Position numbers and translations under genes: made by a program
DNA from: Hybos culiciformis
Lineage: Eukaryota; Arthropoda; Insecta; Diptera; Hybotidae
Length of the DNA stretch: 64,000 nt
Assembly (NCBI GenBank): GCA_964007475.1
Contig: OZ023274.1
Span: 75,899,303-75,963,302, forward strand
Direction: 5' to 3'
Notes under the pieces: generated by a model
Databases searched by the model: none
What the model saw: only the letters and a program-made list of their open reading frames with translations
What the model was told of the DNA's origin: nothing
Shown: positions 1 to 11,118 of the stretch, piece after piece
Numbering within the stretch: position 1 is the first letter of the stretch
How the letters are laid out: every line of letters begins with the position of its first letter

Positions 1-1921
1 TTAGAAATAGTGAAAAAAAAAATATAAAGTAAAAAGAGTTTTTTCTTTAATTACCATACCAGTGGCAGGCAAGTCGTTTTTGATTTGTTTTTCGCGATAA
101 AAAAAAAAACATTTATTTTTATAAATACAAGGATTAGAAAATTTTATATCGTTTTCTGGTGTATGATAAATATAATTTCTCATTTTTTTTTCTTAAAATA
201 GGCTGTTTTCAAGGTGTAAATTTTAAATAACACAAAATTTAAATTAAAAATAAAATATAAAATGGAAATATTTAAGACATTGAATGTTTAACTGTAAATA
301 AAAAAAAATTATTTAATCAAAAAAAATTTGGTAGTAAAACGATAACAAATCTTGAAAGTATTAAACAAAAAGCAAACTTTAACCGTTCCAGTTTTAAATT
401 TTTTATTTTATTTTTTCTATCAATAAGATTTCATTTCCCTTTATTAAAATAAAATAAAAACGATATTAGTAATGTGAATTTTTGTGTTGTTTTCTTTTTT
501 ATTAAATAATTTTATCCCTTTTCATTGATCCACTCGTTTCGCATTACTAAGTGCAGGCTAATCAGATTTTTTTTACTTAAATAACATTAAGGTAAATCTA
601 TCCCAAAAGTTTACATCTTACTTTAGTTTTATATTAAGAGAAGATTACAAAAACAAAAAATCATAAATTTGGAGTTATGTAACAATAACATATAATAAGT
701 AGACATAAAATATATTAAAATACTAAACATAAAATTTATTATTGATAAATTATAAATGAAAATATAAAATTCAAATTTATGATCGAATAAAAATTACATT
801 ATAAAAAATACTCAAAAAATTGTTTTTAAATTAATTTAATTTATTAAAGGTTCCTAGTTGAGCTTATGTACAACTAAATAATCTAAGCGAATTTTGCTTT
901 ATAAGTGACAGAAAATGTTATCGCTGTTAAGTTGTGCAGTCAGGCTTTTATCACCCAATCATTTTTTTTTTGGATTCGTAAGTGGAAGTAAGTATTTGTA
1001 GCCTCTTCAATTTCGGGGTTTTTTATTATATTTTGTACCAATTAAGTTCTAGTACAAAATACATAATGTAAGTACATTTAATCAAAACATATTTATTAAA
1101 AAGTTATATTGTATAATAAAAAATTATAAGATCGACTGCCACAAAATATTCATTGAAATTTCTAAATTAGAAATATCAGCTAAATTATTTATAATTTGGA
1201 TGAGATCTAAGTATTTATGTATCAAAACAACTTAACTATCAAACTGCTAATATAATATTAAATATATATAAAATATATATAAATATATATAAATTAAAAT
1301 GCATTGAATCATATGGCATGATGAATAACAAAATTATTTCTTCAAAAAAAGTTTTTTTTGGTAAAATATATTTTTAATAATAATTAACTTTATTTTGTGG
1401 TTTTTGTGCATGTGCATATGGTTAAAGAAAAAAATTATTTAATTTATGGCTAAGCATCGAGTCCAAATTATTCATGTAACATTATAAGAAAATAATGTAT
1501 AGTTTAAACAATTTAAAAGATAATTTTTTATTTGTTTTTTAATTTTTTTGTTTATTCCTAAAATCGATATTATTCAATTTGTGGTTAAAAAAACTGATCA
1601 TGAATTTCGGAAAAAAAAAACAATTAATTAAATGATATAAGACTTTAATTATATCAAACTATCCATTTATGATATCAGCAAGTCTGACAGTTTCGTATTC
1701 AAATTCACAAAAATTAATGTTGCAAATTGATCAATTTTTGAATTTTTGCATGTTTTAAGCATTTTCTTATTATTTTTTTAACACTTTCCTTCATCACAGC
1801 GACAAAATTGGAAGTTAATATTTTTTTTTCTCTATTTTTAACTTGAACTAAACTTGCGAAAATGACCGTTTGAATGCCCAAAAGAAATGCACTTTAACGA
1901 TCATATCTTTTTCACTCATAT
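1..1921. other. AT-rich non-coding stretch
   Basis: No gene is recognised. The stretch is dominated by A/T homopolymers and short ATATA repeats, for example around 1258-1292. A slightly GC-richer patch at about 840-1005 carries a short plus-strand frame (905 to about 991) and two closely spaced GTAAGT words near 979 and 988 that look like splice donors, but no convincing acceptor goes with them. A small inverted repeat (TAGTTG...CAACTA) lies near 855-876. Confidence 0.6.
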
Positions 1922-1955
1922 CTAATCTCAATCCCATGGTTGATTGAGAGATTAG
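1922..1955. repeat. Short imperfect hairpin
   Basis: CTAATCTCAATC at 1922-1933 pairs with GATTGAGAGATTAG at 1942-1955, with a two-base bulge and an eight-base loop containing CCATGG. It sits just upstream of the dispersed repeat at 1990 and may be part of its insertion neighbourhood. No function is apparent. Confidence 0.5.
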
Positions 1956-1989
1956 GTCTTAATCTTAATTAATTCCTTTATATATTATA

Positions 1990-2631
1990 CTAGTCGAAAT
2001 ACCCGGCTTCGCACAGTAGTACCGAACTTATATTAATATCAAAACACTTTAATTTTGTGCACTAAAAAAAAAAAGAAATTCAAAATTTGTTAAATAGCCA
2101 CTTTCTCGGTGCCTTAACACATCCAGTCTTCTAAATAGTCGATTCGGGTCCAACGCTATAATATTTTATCGGAATATAGCTAAATTGCAAAACCGCCTTC
2201 CGTCGGAGCCTCGCATCCTCGGGTAGCCCTTCGTCGGTGCCTCAGATCAAAAATTGCTACTACCCTATAACCATCTCGGGTCTCTAGGCTCCATATTTTC
2301 AAAATTCCAAAATTTCAATTGAGCTCTGGGACAACGGTTGGTGCCTTTCAACATCCAGTTTTTTAAATAAGCTTTTCGGGTCCAACGCTACAACATTTTA
2401 TAGGAATATACGTAAATTTCAAAACCGGCTTCTAAGGTAGCCCTACCGTTGGGGCCTCGGATCAAAATTTCTAGTACCCTATAACCCTCTCGGGTTCCAA
2501 TGCTACTTAACTTCAAAATTTCAGCCAAATCGGTCCAGCGGTTTAGGCGTGAATGAGGACAGAGGACAGAGGACAGAGGACAGAGAACAGAGAAACAGAG
2601 AAACAGAGAATTTTCATTTTTATTTATAAGA
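1990..2631 (+). mobile_element. Dispersed SINE/LINE-like repeat with internal duplication
   Basis: The block stands out from its flanks by much higher GC. It opens with TAGTCGAAATACCCGGCTTC (1991 onward) and closes with CAAATCGGTCCAGCGGTTTA near 2526-2545, a GGACAGA/GAAACAGA run (about 2556-2610) and a TTTTCATTTTTATTTATAAG tail. Such start and tail sequences are typical of short non-LTR-derived repeats in arthropod genomes; that assignment is from general knowledge, not a search. The middle is a diverged direct duplication: GGTGCCTT...ACATCCAG...CGGGTCCAACGCT occurs at 2108-2157 and again 232 bp later, and ACCCTATAACC...CTCGGGT recurs at 2262 and 2476. No open frame, reverse transcriptase motif or clear target-site duplication is visible. 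Confidence 0.65.
2556..2610 (+). repeat. GGACAGA / GAAACAGA microsatellite tail
   Basis: Four GGACAGA-type units grade into GAACAGA and GAAACAGA units. It forms the 3' part of the dispersed repeat at 1990-2631 and is the kind of simple tail from which such elements prime or slip. Confidence 0.75.
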
Positions 2632-4000
2632 TTTTTAAAGTTTTTGCTTTTTGGAAAATTTGGATTGATTTCAATGAATTAAAAAAATATATATTTACTC
2701 CTTTTATTGTGCATTAGTATAGTACTGCCTAGCTGAAAAAGTTTTTTGATGAATTATTGATATAAGTGTTGAAGTTGACTGTGTAGGAATAGGAACCTTA
2801 ACAAATGATGAGTAACTTTTCTATATTTTTTTTTTAATTTTATATCAATTTTATGGTTTATCAAAACATCTTATAATATAATATGGTAAACCAGAACGGA
2901 TTAAAAATTTCATTCTTTTTTTTAATCCCAACTAAAAATATTTTGTTAACACCATTGTTATTAAATTTGAATTTATCATTAAATAAAATGTTTTTTTTAT
3001 TCAAATTAGAAGACGAAGATGGATTAGTTAAAATTAATAATAATTTTAATCATAATTTTTCTCATATAGGTAGGTACCTACGTATAATTTAATAAAAATT
3101 CCAAATTCAGATAAACCTGTCTATCATTTTATTTTTGTACCTGCCATAATCATTTATGATTTTTTAATTCAAATAATATTTAATTATTATATCAAAGTTC
3201 GAGTTCGATAAAATAAATAAGAGGTGAATATTTAATATTAATTATACTTTAATATATTCATATTAGAGAAGAAATTAAATTGTCAATAATATTTAAAATT
3301 TAAAATGTTAATTGTAAATATCTTCACTTTACTGTTATAATTAAAATTCACATTTGACAGAGCTGTTCTTGATAATATACTTGACTTTATTTATATGAGA
3401 ACCAGGTAGTTATATAACGATATCAATACCGCTGTATGTATTTGAATACACTTATGTTTGAATAATTGGGAACCATATAGAATAAAATGATTTATAACCT
3501 TATTTTAATATTTATAAAGAATCAATTTGAATTCAATTTATTAAAAAAAAACACAATAAAAATGATTAAAAACGCTTAAGCCGACACAATGAAAAAAAAT
3601 TATGTTTCACGATTTTGTCTGAGAAAACTTTTGGTATAAAACTTTATACAATGTTTTATAGTTTATAGTTATAGACTTATACATAGTTAAAAAAAAATAC
3701 ATGATAAATTTAATATCAAAAATTGTATACTAGTAAGTTAAGCATAAAAGTACGCAAAATTTCTAAAAAATCCTTTATAGAAGGTCATTAACTGTGAGTA
3801 ATAAAAAATAAAATTGGAAAATTTTAAATGGGTCTGTGTCCAGAAGCACAAATATTAATAATATTTTTAAATGTTTAAATAATATTATGGAAAAATAAGG
3901 TCAAGGTATGTATTATTACGAAATATGTACTTTGTACTCCAAAAAAAAAAAAACCGTTTATATGTAAAACTTTTTTCGATTCGAACTATCATTGCTTTTG
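2632..4000. other. AT-rich non-coding stretch
   Basis: Nothing coding is supported. A plus-strand frame at 2883-3092 is mostly Phe/Leu/Asn from poly-T and AAT runs. Its only notable point is a GTAGGT donor-like word where the frame reads LEDEDGLVKI...SHI (near 3069). The remainder is A/T homopolymer and short inverted ATTTAAAT words. Confidence 0.5.
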
Positions 4001-4045
4001 ATTTGGTATAGAATTCCATCCGTCAAGTTCTAGAGCCGTACTTAC

Positions 4046-4138
4046 CATACTGGTACCATAGTGGTTCTTCAGAAAGTTTTTTATTTCGATGTAGCAAGAT
4101 GCAGAAAGATTATATAAATAAAAGTTTTCATTAAAAAA
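4046..4138 (-). other. Exon-like minus-strand frame (unrecognised)
   Basis: Read on the minus strand, a pyrimidine-rich acceptor (ACTTCTTTAG, AG at 4140-4139) is followed by exactly 31 open codons and a consensus donor ATG|GTAAGT (GT at 4045-4044). The in-frame stop upstream lies in the acceptor itself, as expected of intron sequence. The peptide ends ...KNFLKNHYGTSM and has a mixed composition, unlike the Ile/Asn/Lys/Phe-rich noise around it. I do not recognise a domain. It could be a true 93-bp internal exon, part of a decayed mobile element, or chance; all splice evidence is by eye. Confidence 0.22.
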
Positions 4139-4237
4139 CTAAAGAAGTAAATAACGTAAAGTTGCACCAAAAATATTGTGTACCTTCGAGCATTACAATT
4201 CAAAAATCAGATAAAACTAGATAAAATTAGAATATGC

Positions 4238-4405
4238 TCAATTTTCATTCAACTGCGTTGTAGCGCTCGCCGGTGATCGGCTAGTAGCATAATAAATCAG
4301 ACAAGAAAAATATAAACCAACTTTCAAAATTGTGGAGATTGTTGTACAATAGTAATAGACTACTAAATTGGGTTCAATTCCTTGGACTGAAGTTGTGGAA
4401 AACTT
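4238..4405 (-). other. Minus-strand open frame, possible exon or repeat relic
   Basis: Fifty-five codons are open between stops on the minus strand, with a GC-rich end (GCGCTCGCCGG near 4262-4272 on the plus strand). The frame contains TTSVQGIEPNLVV early and ATSRSPASATTQLNEN just before the stop, a composition richer in Ser, Thr, Ala and Pro than the background. It lies 100 bp upstream, in minus-strand sense, of the exon-like frame at 4046-4138, so the two could belong together. There is no start Met near the beginning and no recognised motif. The abrupt GC step also fits a fragment of a mobile element. Confidence 0.18.
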
Positions 4406-4409
4406 TCAA

Positions 4410-7400
4410 TTCTCCGTACGTGAAATATATACTTCTACTATAATGCTATCATCAGATCTTATCAACTTATTTTATAATAATTTTTAAAGTATACATTAAA
4501 CTTGACCCAAATCATCCCTTAGTGTAAAATAATTTAAAATATAGGATATAAGTTGAATACTTTGAGGAAATATATTATTGAAACCCTGTTAAAAAAGAAG
4601 TTACCATTATGAATTACGTTTTTTAGCGCCAAAAATGAATAAATAAATATTTTTTTCTTAACTTTGAATTACAAATCAATTAACGCGAAGAATATTTTTT
4701 ATGATTTATTGTATAATTTTTTTTGATGGTTATTTGGCACGAGAAATTCGTTTATGTTTATCTTTTTTTTATTCATAATTTTGAACTTATAAAAATTATT
4801 ATTAATTTTTTTGATAGGTGATTATTTATTAATATTTATTAAGGTTACGGTCAGTTTATTAATTTAAGAATATTTTTTAAATTATTTGATTTTTTTTTAT
4901 TTTATTATTTTTTTTTTGAATTCAAGCCGAAAAATTTTCTTTTGTAATAAATATCTGCCTATGTATATATTTCTGAGTGTGATGGATTTATGTTGATGAT
5001 ACTGTGAAGGACAAAGATTGATTTAAATTAATTTTTTTTGATTGATATTAGATCAAAACAAAATTAAAAAAAGAAAAAAAAAATTGTTTTTAATCTTTTT
5101 ATTGGTGTTATTAAAATTTCATGTTATTTTTTTTCCGAAAATTATCTAATTGTGATGGATTTCGTTTTGGTTCCCAGACTTCTTTCTTTTTAATTTCAAA
5201 AGAAGAAATCAATTAAGACTTTATTATGTTTTATTTATTAAAATTTTTTTTTGTTTTGTCAATAAAACCGTTTATGTAATAAAATTTGATACTTCTGGCC
5301 TTGAATAATTTTGGTGATTCTGAGACAGAATAAAAAGTTTAACATAAAAGTAAAATCATTCGTGGGAAAGCATTCGAATTTATGATATCATAATTTGTGG
5401 GACGACGGTATATAAAAAAAAGTAAAATTTATTTTCAAAATTTGAAATTATATAAGATAAGTGATAAGTATGTATGTTTATATGTATATTGCTTTTACAT
5501 AATATCTCTATGCGTAAGTAATATCTTCTTCCCGTATATATTGAATTAAAATTAAAACATATTGAAGTACTAAAACTACGCTAAACTTGAAGTTTTTCAA
5601 AGTACGAATATTATATTACTTTTCTTATATGACGTATAATGGTTAATGTTTAATGCCGGACATAAAACTATACATTAGCAAAATAGTAAATGTTCTAAAT
5701 CTAAATAGTATTAAATTAAAATGTTCATTTTAAGTTTAGTTGCTTGTTAAAACAAATGTTTATTGTTTAAAATGCCAACTTATAAAAATTCTTAGTCACT
5801 AATATAAATTCCTAAATCCACGCCGTCTAGCATTTATATGAATTTACATACATAAAATTCAATTACTAATATTAAAATTTTCTTGAAACAAAAATAAAGT
5901 AATAAAAATAAATAAAATCTATAGCAATCTATTTTATTAACCCAAATATTACATTATTAATGTTTTCCTTTTTTTTTTTTTTTTTAAATAAACAGCTATT
6001 TTAAGCAAACTTTTGAAGAGCAGTATTATTAAAAATTCTAGAAATTTTTAGATATTTAGATCCTTACATTTTAAAAATTGAATCTGTTTGTAAAATTTTT
6101 GATATTTTTATGTCTGACATTGATAATGAGTTTATTTAAATCTGGTACTTAAGTATTTGGGCCTTTATTCATAAAAATTTGTAATGAAAACGATTAAATT
6201 TGTAATAAAATTGATTAATTTTGTGATTCATTTTTGACAATTACTTATTATTGTAATGTATATAATTAAAAAATTCATATAGCAATAGTTTATTTCATTA
6301 CATTGAAATGATTAATTCTTTATTTAAAGCACTACTTCATTTCCTAATTGTAATAAGTTTCATGAGAGTTTTGTAATGAATTTTATAATGTAACTCTAAT
6401 TATGTTTATTACAACTTTGTTGTAAACTCGACTGTGTATAATGTAATATATAAAATTCAGTATTCTCTCTAAAAATTAAACAATATTGTAAGCATTATCC
6501 CTAAAATATTATGGATTGAAATTATAGATAAAGGGAAAAAATATTATATTTTTGGCGATACTATAAATTGCCCTCAAGGAATTATTATTTCGTGGCAAAA
6601 GAAATAATATAATAATAATATATACAATGTAGTAATATCAGATAATAACAAGATTTTTGTATATAATAAAGAAGGGTAAATATGTTTTTTAGCAAATGAA
6701 TAAATTATATTATTGGTTTCTTTGTTATTTATTTTTATTTTTATTTTTTTTTTTGAAAAAATTGCTTAATTATAAACCCGTCAATAAAAAAAAATAAATA
6801 TATATTGATATATTCAAAATATTATTTATTTAATAATACTGGAAAGAATAAAAACAATATTTTCGACTATATACAAAAATGAGTTAAATATATACGTAAT
6901 TATATAGTGTACTTCAAAATTGTTTTATGTTTATTTAAAATATGAATTGTATTTTCTGAAAATTAAAGTTGTAGTACTTTATGCTTATAGGTATTAAAAA
7001 ATTATATAATTTCTTCTAAGTTCAGAAAATATTTTGTTAAACAATGTCATTTTCATAGCCAAAAATTTGATTTTTTATCTATTTTTCAAATAAAATCAAA
7101 TCTTATTTTGTGAACTTGAAAGTCTACCGAAAATGAGTGTATATTTTATAGAAGTTTTATTAAATTTTTGTTGAATATTACAATTGTATTTGAGTTATGT
7201 ATTGTTACACCAATTTCACCTTCTATTATGATATTCTGGGAATTATGAATCTTCTATAGTTAGAAAGAACCGAACCGAACCAAAAAACATATAGTATACT
7301 ATTAGAAAAATATTATTCGAAGCTTCAGTATCAAAGATATACCGCATTAATAATTATGTATTTTGCTGTGAGATTGAAAAAAGAAGTTTTTAAAAGCATA

Positions 7401-7770
7401 AAAATATCTTGAATATAATTTTCTCTTTAAAAAATCAAAATTTAAAATTCGAATTATCAGCACTTATAATCAAATCGTCTGAATTTTTTTTTATATATGT
7501 ACTACTTATATAGTGCACGATTTATGATTTAATGTTCACTTCACTCACAATCTAATTACTTATTCTGAACAGCAAAATGAATAAGTTTAAAAATTAAATG
7601 CCTTCATTAATATTTTTCTCATTTAAAATTTATCTCATAATTTTTTTGTTTTTTTTTTTTTTTTATTTCTTATTTTAAGTTTAATATTCAAGAATGGAGT
7701 AATCGCCATTTATGCAATTTTATTTTCTTTAATATATATTAAAAAAAAAAAAAAGAAGAATAACAAAAAC
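4410..7770. other. AT-rich non-coding stretch
   Basis: No gene is supported. The segment 6176-6430 repeats the word TTTGTAAT(G/A)AA in both orientations (for example 6179, 6200, 6372) and may be an old short repeat, but no clean terminal repeats were found. Long T-runs occur at about 5970-5985 and 7640-7662, and a run of A at 7740-7754 directly precedes the exon-like island at 7781. Confidence 0.5.
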
Positions 7771-7780
7771 AATTTTACAG

Positions 7781-7836
7781 CCTCCAGTGCCTTGAAAGAG
7801 GTGAACAAGAAGGAGGCGGAAAGCGATATATTTTAA
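7781..7836 (+). other. Last-exon-like coding island (unrecognised)
   Basis: A 50-base island of about half G+C interrupts A/T homopolymers. It follows an acceptor-like AATTTTACAG (AG at 7779-7780) and reads, with the split first codon, ASSALKEVNKKEAESDIF and then TAA at 7834-7836. The charged, low-Phe, low-Asn composition and G/C third positions (TTG, GAG, GTG, AAC, AAG, AAG, GAG, GCG) are what a conserved C-terminal exon looks like. An AATAAA lies at about 7873, giving a very short 3' UTR. The sequence before the AG is A-rich rather than pyrimidine-rich, which weakens the acceptor. I cannot name the protein. Confidence 0.3.
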
Positions 7837-7872
7837 AAATTTTTATTTTTTTTTTAATTTTCTTCAAAAAAA

Positions 7873-7878
7873 AATAAA
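7873..7878 (+). promoter_or_regulatory. AATAAA polyadenylation-like signal
   Basis: AATAAA, followed by a second overlapping AATAAAA, lies about 37 bp after the stop of the exon-like island at 7781-7836. The word is common by chance in this composition, so it only supports the exon model weakly. Confidence 0.15.
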
Positions 7879-8604
7879 TAAAAATTCAATGTTTCATTTT
7901 TCTTCTTTTTTTGTATATTAAATGCCCAAAAGAGCAATATCGTGTTAAACCAATTCTCAAGAAGACATTAAAATTATAATTCGCGTTTTTATGATGATAC
8001 TTAGGTTAATTTTTTTTTTTTTGATTTTTTTTTTCACTTCACCTGGTCTCAATTTCAATGTACACGATTTTCATTTAATATTTTTAATGTATTTATAAGA
8101 TTGATCATTGCATTTTATTATTATATTAAAAAAATATTATATTTAAGTTAAAATACCTATATATATAAATATTTTTTTTTAAATATATTCGAAAATAGAA
8201 TGCACTCAGCGAAATTATATCGCCTCAATTAATTAAAACTTATATATAAAGCAATTATTGATCTTGCTATTATTTCTATAATTTTAGAATTAGATGAGGC
8301 AAGTTCTTTAGTCCAGAAAAAAAGGGATCTCTTTTGAAATACTTATTTCATGCAAGTTGTATAATTTTTTTTTTTTTTGTATAAAAAACTATAAGGGCAA
8401 AAATGTTAGTGCCGATATGCTTTTGAAATAATGATAAAAATTTAATCAGAGCTTAAGCCAAAAGTGTTTGTAGACTATAAAATGCGAGTAATGTATTTAC
8501 AAAAGGCTCATTATACTCTAGTCTAGAGCGGCAAAATGAAATAGAATTCGTAAAAATTTTATTTAATAAAAACTTAATGCAATTTTATTCCTGTTTTTAT
8601 TTAG

Positions 8605-8695
8605 AGCAGTATTTCCGCCAATTTTGCCTAAAGGTGGCATATGTGTTAATCGGCCACTGGAACAGCCATTAAGATTTCTGGCTCTCAAATCTTAA
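8605..8695 (+). other. Second last-exon-like island (unrecognised)
   Basis: A textbook-looking acceptor, CCTGTTTTTATTTAG (AG at 8603-8604) with a CTTAATG branch-like word 30 bp upstream, opens onto 29 codons ending in TAA at 8693-8695. The frame begins AVFPPILPKGGICVNRPLEQ and ends FLALKS; four or more prolines and few Asn or Lys set it apart from local noise. AATAAA occurs at 8795. It follows the island at 7781 by 770 bp on the same strand, so the two could be alternative last exons of one transcript, or both could be repeat-derived. No domain is recognised. Confidence 0.25.
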
Positions 8696-8794
8696 ATCGT
8701 TCATTCTTTTCCAATACAAATTGTCTTCAAATTTTATCACAAATTTGATCAAAATATTTTTTTTCAGTGATAGAATTATTATTTTTTTATATTG

Positions 8795-8800
8795 AATAAA
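8795..8800 (+). promoter_or_regulatory. AATAAA polyadenylation-like signal
   Basis: AATAAA followed closely by a second ATAAAG word, 100 bp after the stop of the exon-like island at 8605-8695. The position suits a short 3' UTR, but the hexamer is frequent in this DNA. Confidence 0.15.
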
Positions 8801-9317
8801 ATAAAGCAATATAAAAAGCTGAAATTATTATAATAAAAAAATATTATATTAACAAAAAAAAAAAAAAAAGGAAAAACATACTCGCGGGTCTATATAGCAA
8901 AAATTTTGATTCCTATAATCAACATGAAAATAATCAAAACAAGAAAATTATTCTTTTAATAACGAAAAAATGGTAAAAAAAAAATTATTGTATATTAATA
9001 ATAATAATGTAATAATAATAACGTGGAATATATTGATTTTTATCAAAAATGCTAATAAATTAAGAGAGAGTTTTATTATTATTTTAGTTTTTTTTTTTTT
9101 AAATAAAATAAAAATTTATATTTTAAAAAAGGTCATATAGGATAATGTTTTTATATTGAAGTGACAGGGTGTTGTGACTTAGCCTACATAATTGTACAGG
9201 CAATTAAAGTTATAAATATAATCGTATACAGTTTTATTCGAATTACGATACTATATGCTAATTTGCCCCAATTATTTATATTTTGTTCAATGCATATCAT
9301 GCAATTTACGATAATGA

Positions 9318-9395
9318 TTTAGGAGGATAGGATTGGTGCTCATGATGTCACTTTCTACTGAAAAACGCAGGTCGCCACACCACCGCTTCGTTTAG
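9318..9395 (+). other. Short GC-rich open frame before the SINE
   Basis: A 25-codon frame ends in TAG at 9393-9395 and reads LVLMMSLSTEKRRSPHHRFV at its end. The patch 9365-9393 is strikingly GC-rich (GGTCGCCACACCACCGC) for this window. It ends about 20 bp before the tRNA-like head at 9415, so it could be flanking repeat sequence rather than coding DNA. Confidence 0.12.
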
Positions 9396-9414
9396 GAAAT
9401 ATTAATACTTTTTT

Positions 9415-9560
9415 GTCAGCCGTCATGGTGTAGTGGTATTGCCCTTATCCTACGGCATGACCGGTCGTGGGTTCGATTCCCACCTCGGACAGGGATTTGT
9501 GTGAATTTTCAATTTGTCTCACTTGAATTAAGTGTTTGTGTTGTTTTTTAACTAATATAT
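9415..9560 (+). mobile_element. tRNA-derived SINE-like element, copy 1
   Basis: The head carries an A-box-like TGGTGTAGTGG (9426-9436) and a perfect B box GGTTCGATTCC (9470-9480) inside a five-base GTGGG/CCCAC T-arm, 34 bp apart as in a tRNA gene. The bases flanking the T-arm and the presumed 5' end (GCCGTCA against CTCGGAC) do not form an acceptor stem, and no clean anticodon arm folds, so this is a tRNA-derived head and not a working tRNA. It continues into GGGATTTGTGTGAATTTTC and a T-rich tail whose end is uncertain. A diverged relative lies inverted at 11043-11118. The internal A and B boxes would act as the Pol III promoter in such elements. Confidence 0.65.
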
Positions 9561-11042
9561 TAAAACTTAACTTTTTGATAAGTTAGATTTTAAATTACAA
9601 TTCTACGTATTTTTTAATCTATTCTCATTTTATGCTTATAAACAAAATTAGAATAATCTAACATGGTAACTAGTACACATATTCAGAGAACAGTAGACTG
9701 TATTGATACTTAATGTTTGAATATTTTATGTAGCTTTTAGAATTTAAGAACATTACGACGTCTCTTAAAACAAGACAACCAAAGGCATTTATGATATTAA
9801 AAAAAAAAATTTTTGTATATTACATAGCATTTAATATTCACATTGAAAAACATGAATTAAATAAAATGGTTCATAGAGACCATCAAAGGGACTTAATGTT
9901 TTTTAATGTTTGAATATTTTACACAAAAAAAAAACAACAAAAAAAATTAACTTTTTTATTTCGGGATTTTATGCTTTTCTAGTCAGTAGAGTCTCTTTTG
10001 TATGCGTCATTATGTTGTGAATTTATGGATAAAAATAAAAAAAAAATAAAAAAATTTAGTCATGATAAATTATTTATATAAAATATGATTGCAATAATTG
10101 CCTTAGGCTTAAAAATTTTTAACCGCGATAATGAAATTGTTTGTCTATTTTAGCACTCTGTAAATTTAATTTAATGGTTATAGGGTGAAGAAAATATATT
10201 GCACAAATTACACCTTTTTGTTGTATGATTTTTTTTTTTCGTTTTATATGAAAAATTCTGGAAAAAAAGGGTCAGGTGAAGTGAAATGTTCCGCAGAAGA
10301 AAGACTGATTATAATTTTGTTTTTTTTTTATTTTTCTTAAAGGAAAATCGTGTTTTAGTTTCATATTATTCTTTTATACGAACGGAAAAAAAATACAAAA
10401 AATATAAATAATGCGGTACATAAAGAAATGAAAAATCTTATTATTATTTTTTAACATAAAAAAAAAATAACAAAAATATATAAATATCGAATATAATATA
10501 TGTATGTATAAAAAAAAAAAATATATAACTTAACTTGTATACTATAGTATAGAAGAGAAAAAAAAGTTCATAATATCGTAATATTATGTTTAGCCGCATA
10601 AGTAAGTTATAAATAATAACTGGCATGTTATAAATCAAAATTATCCTTATAGGTTTAAATAATGTTTGCTTGAAAATTATGCAGATTTATGAATTAAATT
10701 ATTATAAAAGCCAATTCAAATTGTTTTCCGTTTCCATTATTAACAAAAAAATATTTTTTCTTATTTTATTATTAAAATTAGATTCATGAGGAAATCAAGA
10801 AACTTTTCTGTTTGATTAATTTTGAGCTACATATAATTATTATGCTTGCTAAAACAGCTTCTTAGCATTCATATATTTTTGATTTGTACAAAAACGTATA
10901 TTTGTTATCAAAGATTTATCTTTTATTAAGGTCTTTCAAAGATAATGTTTATTGAACTTTCAGACCTTCAATAAGACGTATTTCAAGTAACTTTTTAATT
11001 TGCTGGTTAAAGTCAAGTTAAATAGTTACTTGTTGTAAATCA
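9561..11042. other. AT-rich non-coding stretch between SINE copies
   Basis: There is nothing coding that I can support. Homopolymers of A or T (9800-9810, 9925-9945, 10034-10053, 10320-10340) dominate. The minus-strand frame at 10444-10638 is Tyr/Phe/Ile-rich noise. Confidence 0.5.
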
Positions 11043-11118
11043 AATTCCAGCCCGAGGTGGGAATCGAATTCAAGACCGAACGGATGATAGGATAATGACA
11101 ACACCACTAAGCACAAAT
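10985..11118 (-). mobile_element. tRNA-derived SINE-like element, copy 2 (inverted, diverged)
   Basis: On the minus strand the order is CTTAGTGGTGTTGTCATTAT (A-box region), TATCATCCGTTCGGTC, then AATTCGATTCCCACCTCGGG (B-box region) and GCTGGAATTTG. Base for base this follows copy 1 at 9415 through the whole tRNA-like head (TTAGTGG/GTAGTGG, TTATCCTA, TTCGATTCCCACCTCGG, GGATTTG), but the B box has lost its leading GG. The two copies are therefore one family with considerable divergence. The 3' end on the low-coordinate side is approximate. Confidence 0.6.

Noticed and set aside
4369..4382. B-box-like GGTTCAATTCC
   Set aside because: No A box at a suitable distance on the plus strand; an 11-base match alone is not enough.
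9419..9487. A functional tRNA gene
   Set aside because: The A and B boxes are good, but the bases that should form the acceptor stem do not pair and no anticodon arm folds; a similar head at 11043-11118 shows it is a SINE-type family.
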